Below, one piece after another: positions 6,885 through 13,988 of a stretch of 19,971 nucleotides of DNA. How positions within the stretch are numbered: position 1 is the first letter of the stretch; each line of letters begins with the position of its first letter. The translations under genes were made by a program, and so were the position numbers. The stretch is from Bacteroides sp. CAG:545 (lineage in GTDB: Bacteria > Bacteroidota > Bacteroidia > Bacteroidales > UBA932), in the NCBI GenBank assembly GCA_000432515.1, contig HF996028.1, positions 1-19,971 on the forward strand, read 5' to 3'. The notes beneath the pieces are model-generated. The model ran no database searches. It saw only the letters and a list, made by a program, of their open reading frames with translations, and had not been told where the DNA came from.

Positions 6885-6926
6885 GACAAACTTACATAAA
6901 ATCCACGGAATTTGCGTAAGTTTGTC
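6885..6926. promoter_or_regulatory. Symmetric divergent promoter region for tsaE and ispE
   Basis: GACAAACTTAC (6885-6895) and GTAAGTTTGTC (6916-6926) form a perfect 11-bp inverted repeat around a 20-base spacer. Each arm contains TAAGTTTG, a match to TAnnTTTG: on the plus strand at 6917-6924, facing ispE, and on the minus strand at 6893-6886, facing tsaE. The TTAC of each arm falls where the other promoter's -33 box would lie. Predicted transcripts start near 6931 and 6879, giving leaders of about 15 and 12 bases. The two polymerases would compete for overlapping DNA. Confidence 0.6.
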
Positions 6927-6945
6927 CAATAATGTTCCATTTGCA

Positions 6946-7893
6946 ATGATTACAAACCCTCCTGTCAAGATAAATTTAGGCCTGAACGTCATAAACAGGC
7001 GTGCTGACGGATTTCACGACATCCAGACGCTGTTCTATCCTGCAAACCAGATTCACGACACATTGGAAATCATAAGCGGAGACGACTACAGCCGGACTTC
7101 CGCGAGACTTGCCGGGCTCTATGGCGACTTGGCTAAGATTACCGACCTGTCCGCACCGGAGAATGTGGAGGACAGCGCGGATGACGATTTCATCCCGACA
7201 TTGGCCCAAGGCATTTCCGGCAACGGGAAACTGATGATTACGGTGGCGAGAAAAGAGGGCGTGGACTGGCCTGTGATGAAGGATTTGTGCGCTAAGGCCT
7301 ATATAATGCTCGACGAGGAATACGGTCTGCCGCCGGTGAAGATTTATCTGGAAAAGACGTCTCCTGTGGGGGCAGGGCTTGGAGGAGGTTCAGCTGACGC
7401 GGCATTTACATTGAAAATGCTTTCTGAAATGTTCGGTCTCGGGCTGAGCGATGACCGGCTCGCGGAATACGCCTCGAGACTCGGAAGCGACTGCGCATTC
7501 TTCATCTACAACCGCCCTATGTTTGGCGAAGGCAGGGGCGAAGTGCTTTCCGGATGTGAACTCGGGGTAAAGATTGCCGAGCCCGGAGAGGAGACGGACG
7601 GAGAGGCGTACGAACTGCAGATAGTGGTGCCCGAGGAGATCCACGTGTCCACGGCAGAAGCATACAAAGGAATAGTACCGGCTATGCCTCAAATGAGCAT
7701 CCGGGATGTGCTCAAAAGACCTGTCGGCGAGTGGAAAGAGCTGCTGGTCAATGATTTTGAAAAGACCGTATTCGACAAGCACCCGGAACTGGCCAAGATA
7801 AAGGCTTCGCTCTACGAATCGGGGGCCGCTTACGCGTCAATGTCGGGAAGCGGGTCCGCCCTGTTCGCATTGTACCGGAAAGACGGGATTTAG
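6946..7893 (+). CDS. ispE: 4-diphosphocytidyl-2-C-methyl-D-erythritol kinase IspE
   Basis: This GHMP kinase phosphorylates 4-diphosphocytidyl-2-C-methylerythritol in the non-mevalonate (MEP) isoprenoid pathway, in the cytosol. The substrate-binding N terminus is PVKINLGLNVINRRADGFHDIQ. The glycine-rich ATP loop is PVGAGLGGGSADAAF at about residues 140-154, followed by LGSDCAFF and a C-terminal SGSGSALFALY. I use ATG 6946 rather than the in-frame TTG at 6922, because the -7 element lies at 6917-6924 and the MITNPPVKINLGL start fits the family. At 315 residues it is longer than typical IspE (about 280-290); the extra length looks like an acidic segment around residues 55-90 (APENVEDSADDDF). Its 3' end is 7 bases from convergent mlaF. 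Confidence 0.95.
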   Translation: MITNPPVKINLGLNVINRRADGFHDIQTLFYPANQIHDTLEIISGDDYSRTSARLAGLYGDLAKITDLSAPENVEDSADDDFIPTLAQGISGNGKLMITVARKEGVDWPVMKDLCAKAYIMLDEEYGLPPVKIYLEKTSPVGAGLGGGSADAAFTLKMLSEMFGLGLSDDRLAEYASRLGSDCAFFIYNRPMFGEGRGEVLSGCELGVKIAEPGEETDGEAYELQIVVPEEIHVSTAEAYKGIVPAMPQMSIRDVLKRPVGEWKELLVNDFEKTVFDKHPELAKIKASLYESGAAYASMSGSGSALFALYRKDGI

Positions 7894-7900
7894 GTGGCCG

Positions 7901-8656
7901 CTATTTTTTCCGCAAGATATTACGGGCCAATGTGTTGGAACACAGGAAGTCATTGAGCGGCTGACAGTCCGCCGACTTCAGAATCGAATGACGGTCTCCT
8001 TCCCAGAGAATCGTTCCCTGATGCAGAAAACCGATATTGTCTCCTATCTCCAATATGGAATTCATATCGTGGGTATTCATTATCGTAGTGATGCCCAGCT
8101 CTTTGGTCAGGCTGCTGATGAGCTGGTCTATGACGATTGATGTCTGGGGATCAAGTCCTGAATTCGGTTCATCACAGAAAAGATAGGACGGGTCGAGGGC
8201 TATTGCCCTGGCGATGCCTACCCTCTTCTGCATACCACCGGAAAGTTCATCGGGATATTTGTCTTCCGAGTCTTTCACATTGACCTTGTCAAGCAGATAG
8301 CGGGCTTTTTCCTTTTTCTCGGCCTCGGACCAGTCGGTGAGGAAGTCCATCGGGAACATCACATTGCCGAGAACTGTCCGGAAGTCGAAGAGCGCGCTGC
8401 CCTGGAACAGGACTCCGATTTTCTGGTGAAGCAGTTTTTTCTCCGTTTCGGACATCTGCGTAAACTCATCATTGTCATACCATATTTCGCCCGAATCCGG
8501 AGTCGTAAGGCCTATGAGCATATTCAGCAGCACGGTCTTGCCCGAACCGCTGGCGCCGATAAGCATATTGCATTGGCCTTCCCTGAAGGACATCGAGACG
8601 TCTTTCAGGACAGTTTTGCCGTCAAAGCTTTTATGTAGATTCTTGACTGTAATCAT
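7901..8656 (-). CDS. mlaF: ABC transporter ATP-binding protein, MlaF-like
   Basis: The 251-residue ATPase has Walker A GASGSGKT at about 33-40, Q-loop region GVLFQGSALFDF, signature LSGGMQKR, Walker B YLFCDEPNSGLDP and switch histidine in MNTHD. The GVLFQ/ALFDFRTV and EPNSGLDP wording is typical of the MlaF/Ttg2A branch, which powers phospholipid movement between the inner and outer membranes to maintain outer-membrane lipid asymmetry. It sits on the cytosolic face bound to MlaE. The start lies one base after the stop of the permease gene, so the two are co-transcribed. No mlaD (MCE-domain) gene follows; ispE converges from the other side 7 bases away. Confidence 0.9.
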   Translation of the reverse strand: MITVKNLHKSFDGKTVLKDVSMSFREGQCNMLIGASGSGKTVLLNMLIGLTTPDSGEIWYDNDEFTQMSETEKKLLHQKIGVLFQGSALFDFRTVLGNVMFPMDFLTDWSEAEKKEKARYLLDKVNVKDSEDKYPDELSGGMQKRVGIARAIALDPSYLFCDEPNSGLDPQTSIVIDQLISSLTKELGITTIMNTHDMNSILEIGDNIGFLHQGTILWEGDRHSILKSADCQPLNDFLCSNTLARNILRKK

Positions 8657-8657
8657 A

Positions 8658-9404
8658 TCAATAAAGCAGCAACTGGGTTATTATGAGGTCCGACATAAGT
8701 ATCAGGATACTTGCAGACACGATGGCTTTGGTGCTTGAACGGCCTACGCCGAGCGAGCCGTCTTTGGCATTGAAGCCGTGATATGACGCCACTGACGATA
8801 TCAGGAAACAGAACACCATCGTCTTGAAGCAGCTGTAAACCATAAAGAAGCCGTTGAAACAGTATCTCAGGCCCGTGAAATACTTGGCTGTCGGTATGAT
8901 GTCGGTAAAATACACTATCAGTCCTCCGCCCGCAAGACCGAGGACGAAGCTCAGAAGCGTGAGAATAGGGCTGACTATCGTGGCTGCGAGGATTTTCGGA
9001 CGTGCTACAAATGATGCGCTGTTGATGCCCATCATCTCCATCGCGTCCAGCTGCTGGGTAATACGCATACTTCCGATCTCGGATGCGATGCTCGACCCCA
9101 TCTTTCCTGCAAGAATCAATGCCACCATCGTGGAACTGAACTCGAGAATCATGCTTTCCCTTACCATATAGCCTATCAACATCCTGTCCAGGAACGGGTT
9201 GTCCATGTTGGAGGCCGTCTGTATCACCAGGACTCCTCCCATGAACAATGAAATTACTCCGACTATGACTATGGAGGACATTATAAGCCGGTCTATCTCC
9301 ACAATGAACTGCTTGCGGAGCATCTTCCGGCTTTCAGGCTTTTTGAAGGCCTGGCACAGGAAAAGCGCATACTTCCCTATTGAACTGAATATGTTTGCTT
9401 TCAT
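8658..9404 (-). CDS. mlaE: ABC transporter permease, MlaE-like
   Basis: The 248-residue membrane protein has the MlaE/YrbE permease pattern. An amphipathic N terminus (about 1-45) precedes a hydrophobic core of about five helices, and the family block EIGSMRITQQLDAMEMMGI lies in the middle. The ATPase-contacting glutamate/glycine region is GKMGSSIASEIGSM. Together with MlaF it forms the inner-membrane engine of a phospholipid transporter. It is first in a two-gene unit, and a housekeeping-type promoter lies upstream at 9453-9484. The direction of lipid transport cannot be judged from sequence. The periplasmic MCE partner must be encoded elsewhere. Confidence 0.9.
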   Translation of the reverse strand: MKANIFSSIGKYALFLCQAFKKPESRKMLRKQFIVEIDRLIMSSIVIVGVISLFMGGVLVIQTASNMDNPFLDRMLIGYMVRESMILEFSSTMVALILAGKMGSSIASEIGSMRITQQLDAMEMMGINSASFVARPKILAATIVSPILTLLSFVLGLAGGGLIVYFTDIIPTAKYFTGLRYCFNGFFMVYSCFKTMVFCFLISSVASYHGFNAKDGSLGVGRSSTKAIVSASILILMSDLIITQLLLY

Positions 9405-9452
9405 ATAAAATCAATGACCGGATAAAAGTACTTAAAACTTCACCAACTACTG

Positions 9453-9484
9453 CAAATTTACACCACTTTTTTACGTTTTTTAAA
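9453..9484 (-). promoter_or_regulatory. Predicted promoter of mlaE-mlaF
   Basis: On the minus strand TAAATTTG (9460-9453) matches TAnnTTTG, and TTTA (9484-9481) lies exactly 20 bases upstream as a near -33 TTTG. The transcript would start near 9446, about 40 bases before the mlaE ATG. The 122-base spacer between mlaE and comM holds no clear promoter for comM; TACGTTTT (9472-9479, plus strand) is the only weak candidate. Confidence 0.55.
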
Positions 9485-9526
9485 TAAAACGACAGTGCCA
9501 ATGCCGAAATTGACGGAAAAAAAACT

Positions 9527-11083
9527 ATGCTAATCAATGTTAATTGTGCGAAATGCATTGGAATTCAAGCGGTACCGGTAACTGTGGAGATTGATATCAG
9601 TTCCGGTATCGGCATTCATCTGGTAGGTCTTGCAGATGTTGCCGTGAAGGAAAGTCTGCTCAGGACAATGACGGCGCTGCAGTCGATGGGGTTCCGCATC
9701 CCCGGAAAGAAGATTGTCATAAATCTTGCTCCTGCCGATGTCCGCAAGAACGGAAGCGGCTATGATGTCCCTATTGCCATAGGTATCATTGCCGCTTCGG
9801 GGCAGCGGGAATTGCCTGGACTGGAGAAGTATCTGATCATGGGAGAGCTGGGTCTGGACGCATCGATAAGGGCGGTTCCTGGAGCTCTTCCTATAGCGGA
9901 ATTTGCCTCTGAAGCCGGATTCAAAGGATGCATCCTGCCGGAGGAATCGGCATACGAAGCTGCAGAACTCCCTGATACAGAAATATATGGCGTAAGAAAT
10001 CTGGATGAGGTCCTACGGATTCTGGGCGAGGAGGAAGACGTATCAGAGCTGCTTATCGGGGCCAGAACCACATTGTACCGGGAAAGTGAAACGCCTCATG
10101 ATTATATGGACCTTTCCGAAATCGCCGGTCAGGAAGGAGCAAGACGCGGAATAGAAATCGCCGCTGCAGGAGGGCACAATCTCATAATGGTCGGGCCGCC
10201 GGGTTCGGGCAAGACATCGCTTGCAAAGGCAATGATAGGGATTATGCCGCCCCTGCAGCTGGAGGAGGCCATCGAGACCAGCAAGATCTATTCTATCGCC
10301 GGGCTCCATACTGCCACTTTCGGTCTTATCAAGGAAAGGCCTTTCAGGGCTCCGCATCACAGCGCTTCTCTTGCTGCGGTAATCGGTGGCGGAAACGGGG
10401 AGAACATCATTCCCGGCGAGGTTTCACTGGCCCAGAACGGCATCCTGTTCCTGGATGAGTTCGCCCAACTGCCGAAGAGCATTACGGAATCGCTGCGTGG
10501 CCCGTTGGAGGACAGAAGGGTAATTATTTCACGGCTCAGGTCCAAGGTGGAGTTCCCAGCTTCTTTCATGCTTGTCGCCGCGTCCAATCCATGTCCCTGC
10601 GGTTATTATGGAATACCGGGCAAATGTTCATGCACGCCGGCCCAGAGGCAGTCATACATTGCCCGTCTTTCCGGCCCGATAATGGACAGAATCGATATTC
10701 AGCTGACACTCAGACCGATACCGCCGGAGCAGATCGTAAGATACCGGAAAAGCGAGTCAAGTGCGGCGGTCGCCCAGAGAGTTCGTGCCGCAAGAGAGGT
10801 GCAGAAAGCCAGATTCAAGGGAACGGGCATTCATGTCAATGCGGAGATGACTGGAGAGATGATACGGGAGTTCTGCCCGCTTTCGGAAGAATGTGCAGGA
10901 CTGATGGAGAAGATTTCTTCGGGGATGGGATTGTCGGCAAGAGCATTTTCGAGAATCCTGAAAGTGGCGAGGACGATTGCCGACCTGGAAGCAGCCGGAA
11001 TGCCGTGCTCGGGAGCCGATGCGGAGATAAAGCCGAAACATCTTTTGGAAGCGTCTGGATATAGGTTTCTGGACAAAATATAG
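9527..11083 (+). CDS. comM: YifB/ComM family Mg-chelatase-like AAA+ ATPase
   Basis: The 518-residue protein matches the usual length of YifB/ComM. The N-terminal Lon-protease-like ChlI fold (about 1-165) includes VEIDISSGIGIHLVGLADVAVKES. The AAA+ core follows, with Walker A GPPGSGKT at residues 223-230 and Walker B GILFLDEF. Four cysteines (C356, C358, C367, C369) lie in the NPCPCGYYGIPGKCSC loop and could bind metal. The C-terminal helical domain contains SARAFSRILKVARTIADL. Characterised ComM is a hexameric helicase that promotes branch migration during natural transformation; most Bacteroidota carry the gene without known competence, so its role here may be recombination more broadly. It is cytosolic. 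No terminator is evident before the amino-sugar operon 100 bases downstream. Confidence 0.92.
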   Translation: MLINVNCAKCIGIQAVPVTVEIDISSGIGIHLVGLADVAVKESLLRTMTALQSMGFRIPGKKIVINLAPADVRKNGSGYDVPIAIGIIAASGQRELPGLEKYLIMGELGLDASIRAVPGALPIAEFASEAGFKGCILPEESAYEAAELPDTEIYGVRNLDEVLRILGEEEDVSELLIGARTTLYRESETPHDYMDLSEIAGQEGARRGIEIAAAGGHNLIMVGPPGSGKTSLAKAMIGIMPPLQLEEAIETSKIYSIAGLHTATFGLIKERPFRAPHHSASLAAVIGGGNGENIIPGEVSLAQNGILFLDEFAQLPKSITESLRGPLEDRRVIISRLRSKVEFPASFMLVAASNPCPCGYYGIPGKCSCTPAQRQSYIARLSGPIMDRIDIQLTLRPIPPEQIVRYRKSESSAAVAQRVRAAREVQKARFKGTGIHVNAEMTGEMIREFCPLSEECAGLMEKISSGMGLSARAFSRILKVARTIADLEAAGMPCSGADAEIKPKHLLEASGYRFLDKI

Positions 11084-11087
11084 CCTA

Positions 11088-11133
11088 CAAATATCTCCAA
11101 GAGGCTTGAAAGGGCTAAGATATTTGGGATATC
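11088..11133. promoter_or_regulatory. Operator-like inverted repeats overlapping the amino-sugar operon promoter
   Basis: CAAATATCT (11088-11096) and AGATATTTG (11118-11126) are a perfect 9-bp inverted repeat with a 21-base spacer. The right arm contains the TTTG -33 element. A second, tighter dyad GATAT-TTGGG-ATATC (11119-11133) overlaps the same arm. A smaller CAAG/CTTG dyad lies in the spacer. The repeats start 4 bases after the comM stop, so they could also act as a weak hairpin, but no T run follows. A regulator binding here would block polymerase. Confidence 0.4.
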
Positions 11134-11154
11134 ATTGTTAAATGCTTATTTTTG
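11123..11154 (+). promoter_or_regulatory. Predicted promoter of the NagB-like/PIG-L - nagB operon
   Basis: TTTG (11123-11126), 20 bases, then TATTTTTG (11147-11154): both boxes match the Bacteroidota -33/-7 consensus at ideal spacing. Transcription would start near 11161. This rules out the in-frame ATG at 11142 and favours ATG 11184 (or 11172) as the start of the first gene. Confidence 0.72.
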
Positions 11155-11183
11155 TAACTTGGTTTAATCAAATGCAAAGCATA

Positions 11184-13106
11184 ATGAAACACTTCACATT
11201 ACCGAAGGAAGGCGGCCTGATCGAAAAAGGTATCCCTTCTGACATTTTGCACAGTTACGAAAAAATCCGCACTGAGATTTTTGACCAGTCAACCACAGCA
11301 AGCGAAAAGATTGCCGACACTATCATTGAGGCCATCAACACCTGCAAAGGACGTAATTTCAGACTTGGTCTTTCTACAGGAACGACTCCTGTATCTCTCT
11401 ACAAGTGGCTCACGAGAAAATTTGAGGAGGGTAAAGTATCCTTCAAGAACGTAGAGGTTTATTCCATCGACGAGTACTATCCTTACGGAAAAGGCGAGCC
11501 GCAGAGCCGCAACAATGTGCTGCACACAGCACTTCTCAATGCGATTGACATCAAGGAGGAGAACATCCACATCCCTGACGGCAGCGTTTCTGAAGACAAG
11601 ATATCCAAATATTGTGAAGATTTCGACAAGGCTGCAAGAGAGCTGGACCTTCTCGTAATCGGTATGGGAGAGGCCGCACAGATAGGTTTCAATGAGGCAG
11701 GCTCGTCTGCCAAGAGCAAGACCAGAACTGTCCTGCTTTCATATACGTCAAGAAAACGCCAGGCCAAGAACTTCAACGGCGACTTCAAGCACACACCTTC
11801 CGCTGCCATGACCATGGGCATCGACACGATGATGAGCGCCAAGAAGATCATCCTCATGGCTTGGGGCGAGGACAAGGCCAATGCCATAAGTCATGTTGTG
11901 GAGCACGACGCTTGCCCTGACTACCCAGCATCATTGTTCCAGGGACATCCTGACATCTGCTGCTATGTAGATGAGAATGCAGGCTCGCTCCTGACAAGAG
12001 TAGTATCTCCTTGGCTTGTAGGCTCTTGCGAGTGGACCAGGAAATTCATCAGAAAGGCTGTAGTATGGCTTTGCCAGGAAGTGCACAAGCCTATCCTAAA
12101 GCTTACGCAGAGAGATTATCTGGAGCATTCTCTCGGTGAGTTGCTCGACAAGTTCGGACCTTTCGACAAGATCAACATTGACGTATTCAATGACCTTCAG
12201 CATACCATCACAGGATGGCCGGGCGGAAAGCCTGATGCAGATGACAGCCAGAGACCGGTTTCCGCGAAGCCGTTCCCTAAGACGGTGCTGATCTTCTCTC
12301 CTCACCCGGATGATGACGTGATTTCCATGGGCGGTACATTTATCCGCCTTGTCCATCAGGGGCACAATGTCCATGTGGCTTATGAAACATCCGGAGACCT
12401 TGCTGTTCATGACGACGTTGTGCTCCAGCATATGGACGCGGCTCACCAGCTCGGTTTTGCAGATGAGTTCGACAGAGTCAAGGCCATCATTGACTCGAAA
12501 AAGCCTGGAGAGCCTGAGCCGAAGGAACTTCTGGCGATCAAGGGAGCCATCCGCCGCAGCGAGGCAAGGGGTGCGGACCGTTCTTTCGGTCTCAATGACA
12601 ATACCAATGTCCATTTCCTCAATCTTCCTTTCTATGAGTCAGGCGGAGTGAAGAAACTTCCTCGTACACAGGCTGACCTGGATATCATCAAGGCGCTGAT
12701 CAAGAAGCTCAAACCGGACCAGATATTTATGGCAGGAGACCTCGCTGACCCTCATGGAACCCACAGAGTCTGCACAGAGGCAGCGCTTGAGTCTATCGAG
12801 CAGCTTAAGGAAGAGGGCGAGACGTGGATTGAAAACACCCATGTATGGCTTTACCGCGGTGCTTGGATGGAGTGGGAAATCGGCCGTGTAGATATGGCTG
12901 TTCCTCTTAGTCCGGACGAGGTGGTAGAAAAACGCCACGCTATCTTCCGTCATCTCTCACAGAAGGACATCGTTCCGTTCCCGGGTGATGACCCTAGAGA
13001 GTTCTGGCAGAGGGCAGAAGACCGCACTCAGAATACCGCGAGAATCTACGATGAGCTCGGAATGGCTGAGTATCAGGCAATTGAAGTTTTCTTGAAATTA
13101 TATTAA
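11184..13106 (+). CDS. NagB-like (probably inactive) domain fused to PIG-L deacetylase
   Basis: From ATG 11184 the product is 640 residues. Residues about 25-285 form a glucosamine-6-phosphate deaminase fold: sugar-phosphate loop LGLSTGTTP and SIDEYY with D96, equal to E. coli NagB D72. The catalytic segment reads GMGEAAQIGFNE (160-171), so D141 and H143 of E. coli are replaced by A164 and Q166, while E148 is kept as E171. Residues about 365-600 are a PIG-L/LmbE zinc deacetylase with SPHPDDD (H374, D376, D377) and a second ligand pair HGTH (H524, H527). PIG-L enzymes remove acetyl groups from N-acetylglucosamine compounds. A plausible role is deacetylation of a GlcNAc derivative with the NagB half as a binding or regulatory module; this is inference. 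It is 16 bases upstream of true nagB, in one operon. Confidence 0.85.
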   Translation: MKHFTLPKEGGLIEKGIPSDILHSYEKIRTEIFDQSTTASEKIADTIIEAINTCKGRNFRLGLSTGTTPVSLYKWLTRKFEEGKVSFKNVEVYSIDEYYPYGKGEPQSRNNVLHTALLNAIDIKEENIHIPDGSVSEDKISKYCEDFDKAARELDLLVIGMGEAAQIGFNEAGSSAKSKTRTVLLSYTSRKRQAKNFNGDFKHTPSAAMTMGIDTMMSAKKIILMAWGEDKANAISHVVEHDACPDYPASLFQGHPDICCYVDENAGSLLTRVVSPWLVGSCEWTRKFIRKAVVWLCQEVHKPILKLTQRDYLEHSLGELLDKFGPFDKINIDVFNDLQHTITGWPGGKPDADDSQRPVSAKPFPKTVLIFSPHPDDDVISMGGTFIRLVHQGHNVHVAYETSGDLAVHDDVVLQHMDAAHQLGFADEFDRVKAIIDSKKPGEPEPKELLAIKGAIRRSEARGADRSFGLNDNTNVHFLNLPFYESGGVKKLPRTQADLDIIKALIKKLKPDQIFMAGDLADPHGTHRVCTEAALESIEQLKEEGETWIENTHVWLYRGAWMEWEIGRVDMAVPLSPDEVVEKRHAIFRHLSQKDIVPFPGDDPREFWQRAEDRTQNTARIYDELGMAEYQAIEVFLKLY

Positions 13107-13122
13107 TTAAATTTATAATATT

Positions 13123-13917
13123 ATGAAAGTAATCATTAGAGAAGATGTCAGCAAGAGCTCCATCTGGGCAGCGCATTACATCGCCAAGAAAATCAATGAG
13201 AAAGCAGCAAGAACTGACGAGCCTTTCGTAATCGGTCTCTGCACCGGTTCTACTCCTATCGAAACTTACGCTGAGCTTATCAGAATGGTGAAAGCCGGTG
13301 AGGTTTCCTTCAAGAATGTGATTTCATTCAACATGGACGAGTATGTAGGTCTCCCTGAGGAGCATCCTGAGAGCTACCACTCTTTCATGCACAAATATCT
13401 TTTCGACCATATAGATGAGCCGGCTGAGAACATCCACATTCTCAACGGAAACGCTCCTGACCTCAAGGTTGAGTGCGAGAACTACGAGAAGGCCATCGTT
13501 GAGGCAGGCGGCATCGACCTGTTCCTTGGCGGTATCGGCGAGGACGGCCACATCGCTTTCAATGAGCCGTTCTCTTCTCTCGTTTCCAGGACCAGGGTGA
13601 TGACTCTCACATATGACACAAGAGTCGTAAACTCACGTTTCTTCGAGAATGATGTGAACAAGGTTCCTAAGCAGGCCCTTTCTGTAGGTGTCGCTACCGT
13701 TATGGGCGCCAAGGAAGTGGTTATCCTCGCTTTTGGAAGCAAGAAGGCACGTGCCGTAAAAGACTCTGTTGAGGGTCCTGTAACTCACTATTGTACACTC
13801 TCTTGCCTTCAGATGCACCCATGCGGAATCGTTGTATGCGATGACCTCGCAGCAGGTGAACTGAAAGTGAACTCATACCGCTATTTCAAAGCAGTTGAGG
13901 AAGCTGAGAACGAGTAG
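13123..13917 (+). CDS. nagB: Glucosamine-6-phosphate deaminase
   Basis: The 264-residue enzyme converts glucosamine-6-phosphate to fructose-6-phosphate and ammonia, feeding amino sugars into glycolysis. It aligns with E. coli NagB almost without gaps and keeps all the active-site residues at the same numbers: D72 in NMDEYVGLP, and D141, H143 and E148 in GEDGHIAFNEP. Other family blocks include LCTGSTPIETYAEL, HILNGNAPD, TRVVNSRFF and LQMHP. It is 16 bases downstream of the fused NagB-like/PIG-L gene and shares its promoter. A strong terminator follows. Whether it is activated allosterically by GlcNAc-6-phosphate, as in E. coli, is not evident from reading. Confidence 0.97.
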   Translation: MKVIIREDVSKSSIWAAHYIAKKINEKAARTDEPFVIGLCTGSTPIETYAELIRMVKAGEVSFKNVISFNMDEYVGLPEEHPESYHSFMHKYLFDHIDEPAENIHILNGNAPDLKVECENYEKAIVEAGGIDLFLGGIGEDGHIAFNEPFSSLVSRTRVMTLTYDTRVVNSRFFENDVNKVPKQALSVGVATVMGAKEVVILAFGSKKARAVKDSVEGPVTHYCTLSCLQMHPCGIVVCDDLAAGELKVNSYRYFKAVEEAENE

Positions 13918-13940
13918 CAGAAACCCGCTTCATATACTGA

Positions 13941-13976
13941 AAAATCCCGAGCGCATCGCCCGGGATTTTTTATTTT
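13941..13976. terminator. Bidirectional terminator between nagB and the LacI-type regulator gene
   Basis: AAATCCCG and CGGGATTT pair around GAGCG-CAT-CGCC with one mismatch, giving a GC-rich stem. TTTTTTATTTT follows on the plus strand and TTTTTC on the minus strand. It ends both convergent units: the amino-sugar operon from the left and the regulator gene from the right. Confidence 0.9.
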
Positions 13977-13988
13977 ATCAAGGAATGC

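Noticed and set aside
9334..9558. Short minus-strand frame spanning the mlaE-comM spacer
   Set aside because: It overlaps the mlaE start in another frame and the comM start antisense, and covers the predicted mlaE promoter; no family features.
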